From assembly GCF_004745945.1 (NCBI RefSeq), contig NZ_SRLE01000001.1, forward strand, positions 291,353-355,352: a DNA stretch of 64,000 nucleotides, in the 5' to 3' direction. The stretch is from Mangrovimicrobium sediminis (GTDB taxonomy: Bacteria; Pseudomonadota; Gammaproteobacteria; Pseudomonadales; Halieaceae). Every line of letters begins with the position of its first letter. The stretch's first letter is position 1. A program made the position numbers and the translations under genes. Shown in pieces: positions 61,534 to 64,000 of this stretch. Below the pieces are notes generated by a model. It made no database searches. It saw only the letters and a program-made list of their open reading frames with translations, and had not been told where the DNA came from.

Positions 61534-63033
61534 ATGAACATTTTCCTCCTTCTGCAAATGGCTGCGGACGCCGGCCCCGACCGCGTCGGCCTGGTGTGTG
61601 ACGGCCGTCGCTGGACCTACGGCGAACTCGCCGCTGCCGCCCGCGGCGCCGCCGATGTGATCACCGGCGCCGGCTGTACCCACGTCGCCCTGCTCGACGA
61701 AAGCAGTGCCGCAGCGCCCATCGCGCTGTTCGGCGCGGCGCTCGCCGGCGTGCCCTACGTGCCGCTCAACTACCGCCTGGCGGACGAAGACCTCGGTGCG
61801 CTGCTGGCGCGCGTGGCACCCGCCTGCGTGATCGGCGACGTCGCCCGGGCCGAGCGCCTGAACGCAGACGGCGGACACAAGTTGTTCACCCGCGAGGCAT
61901 TCCTGGAGGCTGCGGAAGCCGCCGCCGAAGGTGCTTCCGGCGAGGAGCGTGAAGGCGAAGGCATCGCCGCGCAGATCTTCACCAGCGGCACCACCGCTGC
62001 ACCGAAGGCCGCGCTGCTGCGCCACTCCAACCTGCTCGGCTACATTCTCGGCACCGTGGACTTCATGTCCGCGGACGAGGACGACGCCCAGCTGGTGTGC
62101 GTGCCGCCCTATCACATCGCCGGCATCTCGGCGCTGATGAGCTCCATCTACAGCATGCGCCGCATCGTCATGCTGCCGGCCTTCGAACCGGACGAATGGC
62201 TGCGCCTGGCGGCAGACGAGAAAGTCAGCAACGCCTTCGTGGTACCGACCATGCTGGCGCGCATCATCGAGCGCATGGAAGCCGGCGTGGAGGCGGACCT
62301 CTCCTCACTGCAGTCGATCGCCTATGGCGGCGGACGCATGCCCCCGGAGCTGATCGAGCGCGCCCTGGCGCTGTTCCCGGAGACCAATTTCACCAACGCC
62401 TACGGCCTCACCGAGACCAGCTCGACCATCGCGCTGCTCGGCCCCGAGGACCATCGCACCGCGTTCGCCTCCTCCGACCCGGCGGTGCGCGCGCGGCTGG
62501 GTTCCGTCGGCCGCCCGCTGCCCACCATCGAGCTGGAGATTCGCGACGAGGACGGCAAGGTGCTGCCCGCGGGCGAGCGCGGTGAGATCTACGTGCGCGG
62601 TGAGCAGGTCTCCGGTGAGTACCGCGAGCGCTCCGCGCTGGACGCCGAGGGCTGGTTCCCCACCCGCGACGCCGGCTGGCTGGACGCGGACGGCTACCTG
62701 TTCCTGGCCGGCCGCGCCGACGACGTCATCGTGCGTGGCGGCGAGAACATCTCCCCCGGTGAAATCGAGGACGTGCTCGACTCCCACCCGGCGATCGCCG
62801 AGTCGGTCGCCGTGGGCGTGCCCTCCGTGGAGTGGGGTGAAGCGGTGGGTATCGCCGTAGTCATCCGTCCCGGCCACGAGCGTCCCAGTGATGACGAACT
62901 CAAGGCGCTGATCAAGGACCGCCTGCGTTCATCGCGCGTCCCCGAGCGCATCGCCGTGGTCGACGAACTCCCCTACAACGAAATGGGCAAACTGCTGCGC
63001 CGCCAGGTGCGGGCGATGTTCCAGGACAGCTGA
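61534..63033 (+). CDS. Acyl-CoA synthetase (class I adenylate-forming enzyme)
   Basis: 499 residues. AAQIFTSGTTAAPKAALLRH is the A3 P-loop-like motif, TNAYGLTETSSTIALLG the A5 motif, GWFPTRDAGWLDADGYLFLA the A7/A8 region with RADDVIVRGGENISPGEIED, and PYNEMGKLLRRQV carries the C-terminal catalytic Lys. It converts a carboxylic acid to its CoA ester with ATP. The acid is unknown; the position beside two CoA-dependent genes suggests an uncommon acid such as a cyclic or branched one. A perfect-palindrome terminator follows. Confidence 0.93.
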   Translation: MNIFLLLQMAADAGPDRVGLVCDGRRWTYGELAAAARGAADVITGAGCTHVALLDESSAAAPIALFGAALAGVPYVPLNYRLADEDLGALLARVAPACVIGDVARAERLNADGGHKLFTREAFLEAAEAAAEGASGEEREGEGIAAQIFTSGTTAAPKAALLRHSNLLGYILGTVDFMSADEDDAQLVCVPPYHIAGISALMSSIYSMRRIVMLPAFEPDEWLRLAADEKVSNAFVVPTMLARIIERMEAGVEADLSSLQSIAYGGGRMPPELIERALALFPETNFTNAYGLTETSSTIALLGPEDHRTAFASSDPAVRARLGSVGRPLPTIELEIRDEDGKVLPAGERGEIYVRGEQVSGEYRERSALDAEGWFPTRDAGWLDADGYLFLAGRADDVIVRGGENISPGEIEDVLDSHPAIAESVAVGVPSVEWGEAVGIAVVIRPGHERPSDDELKALIKDRLRSSRVPERIAVVDELPYNEMGKLLRRQVRAMFQDS

Positions 63034-63044
63034 GTAGACCGCAC

Positions 63045-63084
63045 AAAAAAGGGGTCAGAGCCGCGGCTCTGACCCCTTTTTTTT
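63045..63084. terminator. Bidirectional terminator formed by a perfect 26-bp palindrome of repeat ends
   Basis: GGGGTCAGAGCCG/CGGCTCTGACCCC (63051-63076) with A6 before and T8 after. It serves both the acyl-CoA synthetase (+) and the E2 gene (-), whose stops face each other. The arms equal the ends of the RAYT-linked repeat family. Confidence 0.9.
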
Positions 63085-63094
63085 ATCTCTAAAT

Positions 63095-63829
63095 TCAGGC
63101 GAACTCGAAGTCGGCGAGCCAGCTGGCCATGAAGGTCAGGCAGCGGGCGGCGTCGGCGCCGTTGATGACGCGGTGGTCGTAGCTCAGGGACAGGGGCAGC
63201 ATCTGGCGCAGCACCGGCTGGCCGTCGGCGTCGGGGACGAAACGCTGCTGGGTGCGGGTGATACCGAGGATGGCGACTTCCGGCGCGTTGATGATCGGTG
63301 TGAACGCGGTGCCGCCGATGTGGCCCAGGGATGACAGGGTAAAGCAGCCGCCGGACATCTCCTGCATGGCCAGGCCCTTGCCGCGCGCCTTCTCGGACAG
63401 GGCGACGATCTCCGCGGTAATCTCGTCCATGGACTTCTTGTCGCAGTCGCGCACCACCGGCACCAGCAGGCCGCCGGGCACATCCACGGCAAAGCCGATG
63501 TGGTAATAGCCCTTCTGGTACAGCGTGGCGCCATCCGCGGACAGCGAGCAGTTGTACTGCGGGAACTCCTTCAGCATGGCCACCGCGCATTTCATCAACG
63601 CGGGCAACAGCGTGCGCTTCTGGTCGGGGTGCTCGGCATTCCACGCCTTGCGACGCTGTTCGAAGACGGTGATGTCGGCCTCGTCGTGGTGGGTGACGTG
63701 GGGGATCATGCTCCAGTTGCGCTGCATGACCTTGCCGACGTACTGCTGGATCTTGCCCAGGCTTTTCTCTTCCACCGCGCCGTAGGCGCTGAAGTCCTCG
63801 ACGGGCCAGGGCAGTTGTGAATCGCTCAT
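63095..63829 (-). CDS. 2-oxo-acid dehydrogenase E2 acyltransferase, catalytic core only
   Basis: 244 residues from ATG 63829. Only the catalytic (CAT) domain is present: KIQQYVGKVMQRNWSMIPHV, HHDEADITVFEQRRKAWNAE, IGFAVDVPGGLLVPVVRDCD, GGCFTLSSLGHIGGTAFTPI and LPLSLSYDHRVINGADAARC, with active His/Asn in D-H-R-V-I-N-G. The lipoyl and E1/E3-binding domains found in ordinary E2 proteins are absent. It would accept acyl groups from a separate lipoyl protein such as that at 28262-28492. A thiolase gene lies 11 bases upstream on the same strand. Confidence 0.92.
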   Translation of the reverse strand: MSDSQLPWPVEDFSAYGAVEEKSLGKIQQYVGKVMQRNWSMIPHVTHHDEADITVFEQRRKAWNAEHPDQKRTLLPALMKCAVAMLKEFPQYNCSLSADGATLYQKGYYHIGFAVDVPGGLLVPVVRDCDKKSMDEITAEIVALSEKARGKGLAMQEMSGGCFTLSSLGHIGGTAFTPIINAPEVAILGITRTQQRFVPDADGQPVLRQMLPLSLSYDHRVINGADAARCLTFMASWLADFEFA

Positions 63830-63840
63830 ACGGGGTACTC

Positions 63841-64000
63841 TCAGACTCGCTCGATCAGGATGGCGGGGGCCATGCCGCCCGCGGCGCACATGGTGACCAG
63901 GCCGCGTTGCAGGTCGCGGCGTTCCAGTTCGTCCAGCACGGTGCCGATGAGCACTGCGCCGGTGGCGCCGATGGGGTGACCCAGGGCGATGGCGCCGCCG
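63841..64000 (-). CDS. Thiolase (acetyl-CoA acyltransferase), C-terminal part
   Basis: The last 52 codons are in the window; the gene continues past the right edge. The translation contains [15 protein letters not shown], the thiolase H-P-x-G-x-T/S-G motif with the catalytic His, and [19 protein letters not shown], with the second catalytic Cys in C-x-A-G-G-M. It is co-directional with and 11 bases upstream of the E2 gene. Thiolytic cleavage of 3-oxoacyl-CoA, or its reversal, is the family reaction. Confidence 0.92.
   Translation of the reverse strand, partial: GGAIALGHPIGATGAVLIGTVLDELERRDLQRGLVTMCAAGGMAPAILIERV

Overview
The window looks like chromosomal DNA of a GC-rich, lipid-catabolising marine-type gammaproteobacterium, most like the Halieaceae/OM60 group. 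This is inferred from the gene families (DbpA, YchJ, HdeD, CaiB-type CoA-transferases, LLM oxidoreductases, an epoxide hydrolase, sulfotransferases, an IPTL-type sorting tail) and not from any marker gene. No rRNA, tRNA, phage or CRISPR locus was seen. Two parts, bases 1-1060 and about 40.1-48 kb, are visibly more AT-rich than the rest and look acquired.

Layout. 1-1054: 3' part of a TPR plus cold-shock-domain protein. 1.1-12.1 kb: housekeeping genes (dbpA, ychJ, hdeD-like, PQQ sugar dehydrogenase, P450, MFS transporter, sulfotransferase) separated by copies of a dispersed repeat whose ends read GGGGTCAGAGCCCTTTT. One copy (11241-12094) encloses a REP-associated tyrosine transposase and is the likely source of the family. 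12.2-19.3 kb: methyltransferase, aldo/keto reductase with a divergent AraC regulator, a cyclic-di-GMP-I type riboswitch running into the start codon of a small secreted protein, and two tandem paralogous hybrid histidine kinases. 19.5-27.3 kb: CoA-transferase, a 996-residue surface protein with an IPTL-type tail, amidohydrolase, enoyl-CoA hydratase-like protein and SDR. 27.3-28.2 kb: about 1 kb of non-coding DNA full of inverted repeats. 28.2-30.5 kb: free-standing lipoyl domain and fused E1 alpha-beta of a 2-oxo-acid dehydrogenase complex. 30.8-40.0 kb: catabolic genes (two LLM oxidoreductases, epoxide hydrolase, alpha/beta hydrolases, SDR, amidohydrolase) and a CNNM/CBS protein.

40.4-54.3 kb: about twenty mostly unrelated genes, all on the + strand. 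They include small membrane proteins, four GNAT acetyltransferases, DUF3667, a DJ-1-like protein, glyoxalase, CPBP protease, methyltransferase, Gdx/SMR exporter, serine hydrolase and a PhyH-like oxygenase. There are two gene remnants and one integron attC-like site, but no integrase in view. 54.3-64.0 kb: aldo/keto reductase overlapping a molybdopterin oxidoreductase, sulfotransferase, SDR divergent from a CoA-transferase / small Cys protein / acyl-CoA synthetase operon, then an E2 acyltransferase core and the end of a thiolase on the other strand.

Functionally the high-GC parts suggest activation of a hydrophobic substrate (P450, LLM, epoxide hydrolase), CoA esters (synthetase, CoA-transferases), beta-oxidation-like steps (enoyl-CoA hydratase, SDRs, thiolase) and an oxo-acid dehydrogenase complex whose lipoyl carrier and E2 core are separate proteins. 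The substrate cannot be named from sequence alone.
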